A stretch of DNA of 64,000 nucleotides from Ktedonobacteria bacterium brp13 (GTDB lineage Bacteria; Chloroflexota; Ktedonobacteria; Ktedonobacterales; Ktedonobacteraceae), in contig AP024096.1 of NCBI GenBank assembly GCA_015099395.1, forward strand, positions 1,178,001 through 1,242,000. The letters are read 5' to 3'. Numbering within the stretch: the first letter of the stretch is position 1; every line of letters starts with the position of its first letter. Both the position numbers and the translations under genes were made by a program. Of this stretch, positions 43,024 to 52,416 are shown piece by piece. The notes under the pieces are model-generated. The model was not told where the DNA came from, did not search any database, and saw only the letters and a program-made list of their open reading frames with translations.

Positions 43024-44031
43024 TTATAATTGCTTGGCACCACGATAGATCAATCTGAGACCGTAGCCGGCTGCACCACACAAGACGGTACGAGCCAGGA
43101 TGACGTGGATGGGTATATTCGCAAGGACTGTTTTTAAGCGTCCCTTCGACTGAAATGCTTCTAAGAATGGGCCACGAGCAAGCAATGGGAGCATGCTATT
43201 CAGCATCTCACCAGACATGTAAAGGCCACCGGATGCGAGTTGTGTGAGAGCCAGGTCTCCTGCTACCCCTCCCAATATAGTTGCAAACATCTCGATGGTT
43301 TGCTTACATAAAGGATCGGGATTTTTTTTCAGTGCCTCCTGGATAATCACCATAGGGCGCTGCCTTTGCTCTGCCTGCTCCAAGCTTGTTTTGATTGCGG
43401 GTGCTTCTCTGAAGCCATGTTCGCGAAAGAATGCATAGATGTCTGAGACACCACCTCTTGAGCAGAGGCGTTCATTGCTGACGTGCTCGTACTGTTGCCA
43501 GAAGTGCTCCAGAAGTTTGAGTTCGGTTGTATTGTTGGGCGCAAAGCTTGTATGTCCACCTTCAGAGGGATGTGCACGGTACTCTAAGCCGTCCCAGGTC
43601 ATGTACGCTACGCCCAGGCCAGTAGTAGACGTAATGATACCAATAGCACCATTGGGAACTGCCTTACCGGCCCTTATGGTGCGAATATCACCAGGAAGCA
43701 GATACGTGATAGAGTTTGCAATAGCTTCTACATCGTTCATGATACGGACAAAGACGAAATTCAGTTTCTGAGAGAGCTCTTCTTCGACAATATCTTTCCA
43801 TGGCAGATTGGTCATATGCGCTCTGCCATTAATCACTGGACCTGCAATTGCAAAGCAACCATATTGAATGGGTAATTGAATATCGTCTAAAAATTCGCGT
43901 ATTACTGCTCCCAGGCTCGTATACTGGTTACTTGGATATCGCCTCTGCACAAGTGGCTTCTGTGGACTGGTCTCACTGGAGTAGACTGCCAGAGTTGTCT
44001 TTGCGACACCAATATCTCCTGCTAGAAGCAT
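43024..44031 (-). CDS. Glucokinase-family protein with altered phosphate loop
   Basis: About 335 residues, matching the bacterial glucokinase (Glk, non-ROK) fold. The glucose-binding residues are kept: GPVINGRAHMTNLPW, MNDVEAIAN with the catalytic Asp, and PSEGGHTSFAP with Glu and His. However the ATP phosphate-1 motif reads LAGDIGVAKTTLAV, whereas family members have GDIGGTKT or GDVGGTN, and the second motif is STTGLGVA where PGTGLG is usual. The adenosine motif GGLYMSGEM is close to normal. The enzyme may bind ATP differently or be a regulatory or weak kinase. GGAGG lies eight bases before the ATG at 44031. Confidence 0.83.
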   Translation of the reverse strand: MLLAGDIGVAKTTLAVYSSETSPQKPLVQRRYPSNQYTSLGAVIREFLDDIQLPIQYGCFAIAGPVINGRAHMTNLPWKDIVEEELSQKLNFVFVRIMNDVEAIANSITYLLPGDIRTIRAGKAVPNGAIGIITSTTGLGVAYMTWDGLEYRAHPSEGGHTSFAPNNTTELKLLEHFWQQYEHVSNERLCSRGGVSDIYAFFREHGFREAPAIKTSLEQAEQRQRPMVIIQEALKKNPDPLCKQTIEMFATILGGVAGDLALTQLASGGLYMSGEMLNSMLPLLARGPFLEAFQSKGRLKTVLANIPIHVILARTVLCGAAGYGLRLIYRGAKQL

Positions 44032-44196
44032 AGAGAATGCCTCCAATCTGTTTTAGAAGGGGTGAAATGCCAGCCACTCTACAACGCCAGAGGTTTCCTC
44101 TGCCTCTGTAATGATAGTAATCGACAGCAGATACAGTGTGATGTATGAAAGAATGAAATAATTGATGAGTAGAAATAAAGAGGAGGCCTTGTCGCG

Positions 44197-44232
44197 TTGT
44201 ATTGCTGATTGTATTGCTGATTGTATTGCTGA
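44197..44232. repeat. Three perfect 12-bp tandem repeats
   Basis: TTGTATTGCTGA occurs three times without a break, between the glucokinase-like gene and the 89-residue gene. It is just past the stop of the latter on the minus strand. Confidence 0.9.
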
Positions 44233-44241
44233 TGCTGGTCG

Positions 44242-44511
44242 CTACAAAGCAGGTGTCCCTGTTTTGAGACGAAGAGCTTTCTGTAATTTGGGACAACGGC
44301 ACTGCATGATGAATGGAAGCTCAGGCCTTGCGGGATGACCGTCAATAAAACGTACGGCTAAGGTACCAACGTGAATTGCGCCAATTGAACGCGTCCCTCC
44401 AACGTACGTGATAGGCACCCATTCATTTTCAGGGAGCTTGGAGAGCATATCTACTTCCCAATCAAAGGTAAATTGTAAGGCCCATTGGCCGTTCTGGTGT
44501 ACGAAACGCAT
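44242..44511 (-). CDS. Hypothetical protein, 89 residues
   Basis: Not recognised. GGAGGTGCAGC gives a strong ribosome site for the ATG at 44511. The product (MRFVHQNGQWALQFTFDWEV ... ITYVGGTRSIGAIHVGTLAVRFIDG) looks beta-rich and soluble, perhaps with PQCRCPK-like Cys residues (MQCRCPKLQ) near the C-terminus. It lies upstream of the glucokinase-like gene on the same strand. The 466 bp from 44512 to 44977, upstream of the P450, show no further gene I can support. Confidence 0.6.
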   Translation of the reverse strand: MRFVHQNGQWALQFTFDWEVDMLSKLPENEWVPITYVGGTRSIGAIHVGTLAVRFIDGHPARPELPFIMQCRCPKLQKALRLKTGTPAL

Positions 44512-44977
44512 GCTGCACCTCCGCGTATAGATAGCGACAGATCAGATCCAAGAGGAACCAAACGGAACGATAAGCACATCATTGTGAAAGGAGAAGCGCA
44601 TCAGTATTCTTTCTGGTGCCGTTTTATCATTGGTTAAATAATCCTTGCTGCTTTAATATACGTGGGGATGAATGAAATGGTTTCCCATTTCTCTCCTTGT
44701 ACCATCGTGTTTCAAGATGTCGCACCGCCTGTGAAGCGCTATGGCACCAGTTTCTCAGTATGTATAAGCTGAAGGAGATTTGTGCAGATTGAACAATGCC
44801 TGGCATATGTCATATATGCGTAACTCTTGACATCGTCCTCTGCATATGTATTTTTATAAGTATGGTCTATTCTTTTATCACATGACATATCTATCGATAA
44901 AGCATAGCTATAGTCGATTTATTATGGCTGTAGATTTTATTCAAACTGCGTGCGAATACGATCAGGAGGAGCGAGCC

Positions 44978-46192
44978 ATGTCAGTGACCCAAAAGAACTT
45001 GTTTGATCGTGTGCTTGATTATGCAAATCGTGCCAATCCTTATCCAATCTATGAAGAGATGCGCAAGCAGCCTGTAGTAAGGCAGGATGATGGTCGATAT
45101 GTTGTAAGTACATTCAACGAAGTGCGTGCTGCATTGCTTGATCCGCGTTTTAGCGTCGATCCACGTAAAGGGGATCGCAAGCTTAATCGCCCGCTTGTCG
45201 ATGGTCAGGAACCTGCTTTTGTGCGTCTAGATCCACCTAAGCACGACTGGTTACGTCGTCAGGTTATGAGCAAGTTTACTCCTGAGTTGGTGAGTGGATT
45301 GTCTCCACGCATTGAGGAGATTGTGCTGGATCTGTTGAATGGACGGCGCAATGAGAGCCAGCTTGATATCGTCGAGGATTTTGCTTATCCGCTGCCTGTT
45401 ACGATCATCTGCGAGATACTGGGTGTGCCGCGCGCAGATGAGCCACGCTTCCATGAATGGACAGAGCGCCTGATCAAAGGTTTTGATGTCGGGCAGCGTC
45501 ATAATGAGGAGCTACGAATCCAGGCCAATCAGGCCTCCGAGCAGCTGAATAGTTACATGAGTGATCTGATTACACGTATACAGCAGCAGCCCCGTGACGG
45601 TCTGCTCTCGGCTATCATTCATGGCAAGCAGTTGGAGGAGCGCATAAGTAAGGATGATCTGGTGCGTACGGCTGTCTTGTTGCTGATCGCTGGGCATGAG
45701 ACGACGGTGAATCTGATCACGAATAGCATGTTGACCCTCCTGCGTTTTCCGGAGCACCTGGAAAGGTTACGTCAGGAGCCAGAGAGTGTTCCGAATCTTG
45801 TAGAGGAGGTGTTGCGCTACGAGCCACCAGTGCAGTATGTGCTGCGTAATACATTAACTGATGTGACGCTTGCCGATGTGAAGATACCACGTGGCTCGCC
45901 GGTCGCGCTTATGCTGGCCTCGGCGAATCGTGATCCGGCTCGCTATCCAGATCCGAACCGTTTTGATCCTGCACGGAAAAACATTGAGCATCTCAGTTTC
46001 GGCAATGGCATACATTATTGTGTCGGTGCACCGCTGGCACGACTTGAAGCGCAGATTGCGCTGGTGGCCCTGGCGCGTCGCATTACCCATCCACGTTTAT
46101 TGAGCGATCCGCCACCCTATCGTGCTAGTTCGTTGTTGCGTGGTCCTCGCCATCTACCAGTAAGTGTCGAACGTGTGCTGCCTATTGTTTAG
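44978..46192 (+). CDS. Cytochrome P450, CYP107-like
   Basis: About 404 residues, a class I bacterial P450. LIAGHETTVNLI (I-helix) near residue 236, YEPPVQYVLRNT with the K-helix Glu and Arg just before (LVEEVLRYEP), PNRFDPAR, and the haem loop HLSFGNGIHYCVGAPLARLEAQ with axial Cys348. The N-terminus MSVTQKNLFDRVLDYANRANPYPIYEEMR is that of macrolide or biotin-synthesis type P450s. AGGAGG lies before the ATG at 44978; the longer frame from 44846 is not used. No redox partner is close. Substrate unknown. Confidence 0.94.
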   Translation: MSVTQKNLFDRVLDYANRANPYPIYEEMRKQPVVRQDDGRYVVSTFNEVRAALLDPRFSVDPRKGDRKLNRPLVDGQEPAFVRLDPPKHDWLRRQVMSKFTPELVSGLSPRIEEIVLDLLNGRRNESQLDIVEDFAYPLPVTIICEILGVPRADEPRFHEWTERLIKGFDVGQRHNEELRIQANQASEQLNSYMSDLITRIQQQPRDGLLSAIIHGKQLEERISKDDLVRTAVLLLIAGHETTVNLITNSMLTLLRFPEHLERLRQEPESVPNLVEEVLRYEPPVQYVLRNTLTDVTLADVKIPRGSPVALMLASANRDPARYPDPNRFDPARKNIEHLSFGNGIHYCVGAPLARLEAQIALVALARRITHPRLLSDPPPYRASSLLRGPRHLPVSVERVLPIV

Positions 46193-46365
46193 TTATTGTT
46201 ACTCGGAATTGTTACTATGCATCAGAACAAAACCTTTGTAGAGGCGTAACTTTTTGCTACTGCATCTTACTATCGTAGTGCTACAATGGAGACGTGCACT
46301 ATTTATGCTCGGCATGCGTGTAAATAGCGATGCACATGTCGATGATATAAGGAGGAGTCTGATCT

Positions 46366-47046
46366 ATGTCAACAATACCGAAAGTTGCGTTCTTATTGGA
46401 CGTTGATAATACATTGCTCGATAATGATCGTGTAGAGCGAGATCTTAAAAATCGCCTGAACCATACTTTTGGAGAAGAGCGTCAGGAACGCTACTGGGCG
46501 ATCTTTGAGGATCTGCGTAGTGAGTTGGGCTACGCGGACTACCTGGGGGCATTGCAGCGCTATCGGGTAGAACAGATTCACGATCCTAATCTGCTGACTA
46601 TTTCGACCTATCTTGTAGATTATCCCTTTGCCAATCGTCTCTTTCCCGGCTCATTGGATGTCGTCGATCTGCTGAACACCTGGGGTCAGACTATTATTTT
46701 GTCGGATGGCGACGTTGTTTTTCAGCCGCGTAAAGTAGAGCGCTCAGGGTTGTTGGATGCTGTTGAGGGACGTGTCTTGATCTACATTCATAAAGAGCAG
46801 CAACTGGCCGACGTTGAGCGTCTCTATCCAGCACAGCACTATGTGCTCATTGATGATAAATTGCGTATTCTCTCTGCCATTAAGCAGGTCTGGGGCGAGC
46901 GCGTGACGACGATCTTTCCACGCCAGGGTCATTATGCGTATGATCCGAAGGTGATACAGCAATATCCGGCTGCTGATATAACTATTGAACGGATTGGCGA
47001 TCTCGTCAATTATAGCCTGGACCAGATACTGAATGTCAGGTTCTAA
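46366..47046 (+). CDS. HAD-superfamily hydrolase
   Basis: 226 residues. Motif I VAFLLDVDNTLLDND with the nucleophile Asp near residue 11, motif II Ser-like ILSDGDVVFQPRKVERSGL near 105, and motif IV YVLIDDKLRILSAI near 160. A helical cap lies between residues 20 and 90. Likely a phosphatase of small substrates. AAGGAGGAGTC precedes the ATG. Nothing nearby shows the substrate. Confidence 0.85.
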   Translation: MSTIPKVAFLLDVDNTLLDNDRVERDLKNRLNHTFGEERQERYWAIFEDLRSELGYADYLGALQRYRVEQIHDPNLLTISTYLVDYPFANRLFPGSLDVVDLLNTWGQTIILSDGDVVFQPRKVERSGLLDAVEGRVLIYIHKEQQLADVERLYPAQHYVLIDDKLRILSAIKQVWGERVTTIFPRQGHYAYDPKVIQQYPAADITIERIGDLVNYSLDQILNVRF

Positions 47047-47134
47047 ATCCACGCCGCAAGCCTATACGGTCCCTGGACATGTTCAGGCAGAGGTCGTGAA
47101 CGATATCGCAACCTGGATACGATCGCATCAATAG
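47033..47134 (+). CDS. Very small open frame overlapping the HAD gene end, 33 residues
   Basis: ATG at 47033, overlapping the HAD stop by 14 bases in another frame, product MSGSKSTPQAYTVPGHVQAE followed by VVNDIATWIRSHQ. Its composition looks like protein but there is no good ribosome site; it may be the tail of a lost gene or a coupled peptide. Confidence 0.25.
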   Translation: MSGSKSTPQAYTVPGHVQAEVVNDIATWIRSHQ

Positions 47135-47243
47135 TTTTGCCGGATAATTACACCTTTTTTGGAACAATGCATTTACCGCTATCGCGAGCATTATCACTAG
47201 CAGAGAAAAAGTTCACTATCACCTGAAAAGTACCTAAAAACTC

Positions 47244-47454
47244 GTCCCCCTCTCGGATGGGGGAGATAGCTTTAGCTATCGGGGGGAGCCATCCTCGCCT
47301 TATGCTCTCGATGATCATTCTATGCACACTATCTCTTTTGTATCTCTAGTCTATAAGCGAGGATTACCTGGCATTGCTGACGTTCTACTCCCTTCTGCCG
47401 CTAACGCGGCTGTCCTCCCTCCCCGAGGGAGATGTCGCCGCAGCGACAGGGGGA
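47244..47454. repeat. BIME-like composite of palindromic units (copy 3)
   Basis: The left unit 47244-47288 and its flank are nearly the same as those at 33419. The right part has two units head to head: 47388-47419 with inner hairpin GCCGC-TAAC-GCGGC and 47420-47454 with GTCGC-CGCA-GCGAC. The AATCCTCGAA flank after 47454 also recurs, inverted, before the unit at 33936. The gap 47135-47533 holds no gene besides. Confidence 0.8.
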
Positions 47455-47533
47455 GTAAATCCTCGAACTATGCCTTCGATGATTACCCTACGTTAACTAT
47501 CAATTTATCTCTCTTTTTTGTTACACATAGTTG

Positions 47534-48211
47534 CTATGGATTGTTTGCAGCGACAAAGGTGCCGTGCTCGTTTTTGAAGACGAACTGACTTTGTTGTGCA
47601 ACTATGATCATGTCCGGGTGATGCGTATGTTGTGGATCAGGAAATTGTAATGTCACGGGTATTAGATCGGCCTGCGGACCCGAAAATTGTGGACCGAAGA
47701 AGATGCGAGCCTGTGCGGCATTGTCACCGGGCATCTCTATGATTTCCACCTGTCCATGATCATTTAACGCAATAAAGTGGCTTGGCTTATTCCCTTTTTC
47801 ATGCCCAACGAAGGCATCCGTCTGCGTTGTACGTGGCAGTCCATAGTGAATATTGTTGTACATCAATGTGCCCCATGACCAGAGAGCCTGTCCGAGCCAG
47901 AGTAGCACAACCATCGCCAGCATCGCCAGCCCCACATGCAGCGTCCAGTGTGACGTATCCTTCGCAACCTTTTGCCGTGTCCGTGTCCGTGTAAGACGTT
48001 TAGTGCTTGTCGGGCGTAGGGAGGGTATGGAGGGTGTACGTGTTTGAAGTGCTGGTGCTTGATCCTGTATCTGTGCAATCTGTACTGTGCGTGAGGCACG
48101 TGGTGTTGGTGTATTTGGCATCGCAACAACGTCCTCTGTTTCTGGTTGATTTATTGGTCGGTAGCGTAATGCGCTACGGGCAACGATTGGTACGGTGGCA
48201 GTTGTAGCCAT
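47534..48211 (-). CDS. Hypothetical single-pass membrane protein, 225 residues
   Basis: Not recognised. A cytoplasmic, Thr/Pro/Arg-rich N-terminus (residues 1-88, ending RLTRTRTRQKVAKD) is followed by a membrane helix (LHVGLAMLAMVVLLWLGQALW) and an outer domain of about 110 residues that looks beta-rich (HFIALNDHGQVEIIEMPGD, DLIPVTLQFPD, MIIVAQQSQFVFKNEHGTF). The start has GGAGGGGAGTACC. It is divergent from the TIR-STAND gene. Confidence 0.65.
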   Translation of the reverse strand: MATTATVPIVARSALRYRPINQPETEDVVAMPNTPTPRASRTVQIAQIQDQAPALQTRTPSIPSLRPTSTKRLTRTRTRQKVAKDTSHWTLHVGLAMLAMVVLLWLGQALWSWGTLMYNNIHYGLPRTTQTDAFVGHEKGNKPSHFIALNDHGQVEIIEMPGDNAAQARIFFGPQFSGPQADLIPVTLQFPDPQHTHHPDMIIVAQQSQFVFKNEHGTFVAANNP

Positions 48212-48559
48212 GGTACTCCCCTCCTTCTAAAGAAAGCTTTCCACAACCTCTGCTCAAAGTGTAGCGTAGCGAGCATAAAAAGCGCTAGATAGTTATCCAC
48301 AAGTTTGCGACGAATTATGTTGAAAATTTGTTCATAAAGTGCGATAGATTGTGCAAAAGAAGGTTGCTTGTGTGGATATCTTGCTATCTCTTATCAATGT
48401 GTTTGCTCACTTGAAATTGAGTCTGAATGCCGGAAATTCCTATTATACTTCCTTTATCTTTATAATATATATGCTAGAGCGTCTATAAAAGCGTTGCATA
48501 TAAAGATGTATGCAGATAAGACAGGTGCTAGTTGCTTGCCGAAGGAGTATAGGTAAGTT
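48212..48559. other. 348-bp divergent intergenic region
   Basis: AT-rich; no gene. It must hold the promoters of the membrane-protein gene and the TIR-STAND gene. One perfect DnaA-box sequence TTATCCACA (48293-48301) occurs alone and is probably chance. Confidence 0.4.
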
Positions 48560-51500
48560 ATGGTGAATGACTCTCTACGCATGAAAGTGTTGCTCTCATT
48601 TTCGCACGCACCGATTGATGTGGATCATCCATTTGCGAGTGAGGATGTAAATGCTGCCTTTTATTTACAGGATTGGTTACATAAACGTAACGTTGAGTCC
48701 TGGCCTGATGTAAATCAAGACACGATTCCACTCCTGGAGTGGAAAGAGACAGTGCACCAGCGAATGCAAGAGGTTGTTGCGGTGCTCTGCCTGATCTCAC
48801 CTGAGACGGTGCGTACGCGTTACGTTGGACAGTTATTAGAGGTAGCAGAGCTCTATCCACGTTGCCGTATCTATCTTATCTGGGTTGCGGGTCAGGATGA
48901 TGAGTGGGATGATCTTGTCCCTCGTGAATTGAAGCATCTGACATTAAATATTGATGAAGAGCGCTTTGATATACGCGGCGATATTCGCTCAAAGCCGAAT
49001 ACGCAACGCTTGAATGATCTGCTTGCAACGTTGCGTGCCCGCCATACTGAAGATGCTAAAAAGATTGCTGAAGATGTCAGAAATAGTGCGCAACAACGGA
49101 GCTCTATGCAGGATGCGCTCTTTTTGAAGAGGGCTACCCCTATACCTCCAATAGTTGAGCCGATCCCATTGTTAAAGAGGCTACGCGTATTGGGGAGAAC
49201 GGTTGTACGTAGTTTCGCTCCTTTTGTTACAATGCGTTCGAGTCTATCTCCAATAACTATGCATCAGAGCTCAACTGTCGAGACTTCTGTTGGCACCGAC
49301 GTGGATATGTTCGTTGATAATGACCATGAGCCTTATAAGGGATTGGACCCTTTTACGCAAGATGACACAGCATTTTTCTTTGGGCGCGAGCAATTGTCAG
49401 ACACTATTGCTGACAGGATCATATCATCCTCACAGACACACGCAGTAAGCGAAGGCGCTATCCGGTTTTTCAGTATTATTGGGGTAAGTGGATCAGGGAA
49501 ATCAAGTCTGGTGATGGCTGGTGTTATACCTCATCTACAACAACAAGAAAAAAACTGGCTATGCCTGGATGTTGTGCGACCGCAAGAATCACCTTTGCTG
49601 CAACTTGCAACAATGCTCCATAGTTATTTTCCTCATGATAGTAACAATAGATTGCGTGATAAACTACGCCAAGATCCGAGTAGTTTGTTAGGCTACACGG
49701 AGACCATTGCCAGACGCAAGAAGTGTAAGCTCATACTGTATATTGATCAGTTTGAAGAGCTGTTTATGCCGGCTGTCGATGCCGATACACGTAAGATATT
49801 TATGTCACATCTGGAACATGTGGCTAGCTCTAGCAATGGACTCGTGACGGTCATTGTCTCTCTACGTACTGAGTTTCAGGACGAGTTTTTACAGAACTGC
49901 TCAGGTCGCATCATACGCGAAACCTTGCTGGCCCAGATGATCCATATCGCTGGTATTGATAGGAAAGACTTGCGCAAAGTCATCGAAGAGCCTGCCAAAC
50001 GTGCTGGTATCAGTTTTGAGGGCGATTTAGTGAGTGAGCTGCTCTACGATATCCGTGATCAAAGAGATGCCCTTCCTCTGCTAGAGTTTACCTTGAGCGA
50101 ACTGTATGCTCAGAGAGATGGTCGTGTCCTGACACAGCGTGCGTATACGCAGTTGCGCGGTAAAAATGGTGTATTGAATAAGTATGCTGACCGTATATAT
50201 CGAGAAGTAGTAGATGATGCAGGCGTAGAGATTGCGCGGCGACAAAAGATTGCGCGCTATCTCTTTAGTCGACTTGTCTATGTCAATGACTCTATCGATA
50301 CTGCTACCAAGCGCCAGGTTCCAAAAGATGAACTCGCACTTTCTGATCAAGCTGGAAACAGTATTTTAGCTGAGATTGTCAACGCTTTTGTGAATGCACG
50401 TTTACTTGTGGCCCATTCATCGACAGTGGTGTATCAAGAGAAGGATGTAGAGGATGTAGAGAATACGGGTAAAAAAGAAGGAGATGTTGTAGGGAGAGAA
50501 ACGACAACGATAGAAATTGCGCATGAGGCTTTAATTCGTGAATGGCAACAGTTGCGTATGTGGTTGGAGGATGCTGCCGTTGATCGTCCAATTGAGCAAA
50601 AACTAGCTGCCGATAGCCATGATTGGGCAAGCGACCCCAGGAAGTTGTATAAAAAGTTGCAATACTATTACAGTGGCAGAGAACTTAATAGGGCGTTAGT
50701 GTGGTCTGATAAGAACGAAGTCAGCAGAGTGCAGCATAGCTTTCTTGCGGCGTCAAAGTTGTTTGGTTTGTGTAAATTTATTGTTATTGTACTGCTATTA
50801 ATTGGCAGTGTTGGTGGTCTGGCTGTTGTGCAGAGTGAGCAGACCAGCAAGAGTCTGCAAGTAACGTCTATGAGTGATAGTGGACCTGGTTCGCTACGTG
50901 CAGCCATAGAGAATGCACCACCTGAAACTATCATTCATCTTGCCAGTAAGGTTGTACTCACAAGCGATGACCTTGTGTTCAAAAAAGATGTGACGGTGAC
51001 CGGTTCTGGTGTGGACAGCGCAGCCATTCTGGGTGATGGGAAGCATTCGCTCTCGATAATGATCAGCCCTGATGTGACGGTTACTCTGCAAAACCTTGAG
51101 ATTGCGAATGGCTACTCAGATCTGAACTCATTTATGACCAATAAAGGTGATCTTACGCTCAATAACTGCTACATTCACGATAATGAAACTGACAGTGATG
51201 GTGGAGGTGTTGCGAATTCCGGTGGAATCTTGTCGATCATTAATACAAAGATTATGGGCAATAAGGCAGCGAGAAGTGGAGGTGGTGTCTTCACCGATAA
51301 TGGTATTACAACGATCACACAGAGCAATATCACTAAGAACACCTCTTCTAGTGGAGGTGGTGTCTATAGTCGGCTTGGTAGTGCTGTCATCAGTAAAAGT
51401 AATATCGAAGATAACGTTGCTAATGATGGTGATGGTGGTGGGATAAGCGTTTTCAATGGCTCGCTTGTCTTTGCTGCAAGTACCGTTTATCAGAATAAAG

Positions 51501-52381
51501 CCAGTACCTATGGCGGTGGTATCTCGGTTATTGGAGGAGAATCTACTATCGATTCTGCGATTATTCAGGATAATAGTGCCGGGACGTACGGTGGTGGTAT
51601 TTCGGTGATTAAAGATACAGATAATGGAAAATCTTCACTGATGACCGTACTCAATACTCCTGTCTCACCTGGCTCGAATTCACGTTATTCCATTGCTAAT
51701 AACCGCTCAGCCCAAGTGAGTAAGGATGCTACTCTCGATGTCCTTGGTATTGTCCTTGGTGCTGTACAGAATGAGAGCACTGTACAGATAACGAGTGAGG
51801 AGCACAATTATCCTCAGGGTAGCCCTGCGCCTAAGTTTAGCGCTGTGGATCTTGGTCCTACTTATTATAAAGGTGTTGCCAGTATTAATGCTTTTTGTCA
51901 GGCTCAGAACTATAGTTATGGTGCCTACAGTCAACCGCCTACTGCTACTTTCAATGCTACTTCCGATGATATTCAGATACAATGCTACGACCAGCATAAT
52001 CAACCATCTCCTACTACGTTCGATGCACAAAAAGTATGCCATCTACAATATCCAAAGGTCTCTCATATCTTTGACCGGGTTGCAGATTTTAACGATCAGA
52101 CGGCGTTGCAATGTTATAGCAATGTGCATCTTCTGGGGCCTGCTATAACTATAGCCAATGCGAACGCCTATTGTAAAAATCAGAGTGATGTGGGTGTTGA
52201 TAGTAATACTCGGTCGACGGCGTATGATTGGCGCTGTAAATCTGCAAGCAAAGATACGTTACCCGCTGGCTTTAGTGTGGCTGATATGTGCCAATCTATC
52301 TATCCAAAATCGCATAATGCCTTTGATCGTCTTACCAATTTTTATAGCCCGGATGGCTGGGAATGTTGGGCACCTGATTAA
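48560..52381 (+). CDS. TIR-like / STAND NTPase / transmembrane / beta-helix receptor-like protein
   Basis: 1273 residues, apparently one membrane receptor. (1) Residues about 8-155: TIR-like domain (KVLLSFSHAP, WPDVNQDT, VLCLISPETVRTRYVGQLLE with a possible catalytic Glu). (2) About 256-640: nSTAND1 NTPase: EPYKGLDPFTQDDTAFFFGRE, Walker A GVSGSGKSS near 308, Walker B LILYIDQFEELF near 392, LRTEFQDEF, and the winged-helix part with HEALIREWQQLR. (3) Membrane helix near 735-757 (FIVIVLLLIGSVGGLAVV). (4) About 770-1010: right-handed beta-helix with repeated SGGGV turns. (5) About 1110-1273: two Cys/Trp modules (AYDWRC..., GWECWAPD). The tail should be outside and the TIR-STAND part inside. The start has GAAGGAG. 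It converges on the caspase-like/propeller gene with 28 bp between. Confidence 0.85.
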   Translation: MVNDSLRMKVLLSFSHAPIDVDHPFASEDVNAAFYLQDWLHKRNVESWPDVNQDTIPLLEWKETVHQRMQEVVAVLCLISPETVRTRYVGQLLEVAELYPRCRIYLIWVAGQDDEWDDLVPRELKHLTLNIDEERFDIRGDIRSKPNTQRLNDLLATLRARHTEDAKKIAEDVRNSAQQRSSMQDALFLKRATPIPPIVEPIPLLKRLRVLGRTVVRSFAPFVTMRSSLSPITMHQSSTVETSVGTDVDMFVDNDHEPYKGLDPFTQDDTAFFFGREQLSDTIADRIISSSQTHAVSEGAIRFFSIIGVSGSGKSSLVMAGVIPHLQQQEKNWLCLDVVRPQESPLLQLATMLHSYFPHDSNNRLRDKLRQDPSSLLGYTETIARRKKCKLILYIDQFEELFMPAVDADTRKIFMSHLEHVASSSNGLVTVIVSLRTEFQDEFLQNCSGRIIRETLLAQMIHIAGIDRKDLRKVIEEPAKRAGISFEGDLVSELLYDIRDQRDALPLLEFTLSELYAQRDGRVLTQRAYTQLRGKNGVLNKYADRIYREVVDDAGVEIARRQKIARYLFSRLVYVNDSIDTATKRQVPKDELALSDQAGNSILAEIVNAFVNARLLVAHSSTVVYQEKDVEDVENTGKKEGDVVGRETTTIEIAHEALIREWQQLRMWLEDAAVDRPIEQKLAADSHDWASDPRKLYKKLQYYYSGRELNRALVWSDKNEVSRVQHSFLAASKLFGLCKFIVIVLLLIGSVGGLAVVQSEQTSKSLQVTSMSDSGPGSLRAAIENAPPETIIHLASKVVLTSDDLVFKKDVTVTGSGVDSAAILGDGKHSLSIMISPDVTVTLQNLEIANGYSDLNSFMTNKGDLTLNNCYIHDNETDSDGGGVANSGGILSIINTKIMGNKAARSGGGVFTDNGITTITQSNITKNTSSSGGGVYSRLGSAVISKSNIEDNVANDGDGGGISVFNGSLVFAASTVYQNKASTYGGGISVIGGESTIDSAIIQDNSAGTYGGGISVIKDTDNGKSSLMTVLNTPVSPGSNSRYSIANNRSAQVSKDATLDVLGIVLGAVQNESTVQITSEEHNYPQGSPAPKFSAVDLGPTYYKGVASINAFCQAQNYSYGAYSQPPTATFNATSDDIQIQCYDQHNQPSPTTFDAQKVCHLQYPKVSHIFDRVADFNDQTALQCYSNVHLLGPAITIANANAYCKNQSDVGVDSNTRSTAYDWRCKSASKDTLPAGFSVADMCQSIYPKSHNAFDRLTNFYSPDGWECWAPD

Positions 52382-52405
52382 AGGCTGATCTTCATTGTTA
52401 CGATT

Positions 52406-52416
52406 GTTACTATAAC
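52406..52416. promoter_or_regulatory. GTTACTATAAC motif at the convergent gene ends
   Basis: Second copy of the 11-bp motif. It overlaps the stop codon of the caspase-like/propeller gene, so a regulatory role here is doubtful. Confidence 0.25.

Noticed and set aside
44669..44773. 34-codon open frame upstream of the second P450
   Set aside because: No convincing ribosome site, and the product shows no sign of a fold.
48293..48301. DnaA box TTATCCACA
   Set aside because: It is single; an origin would show a cluster of boxes, an AT-rich unwinding region and dnaA/dnaN, none of which is here.
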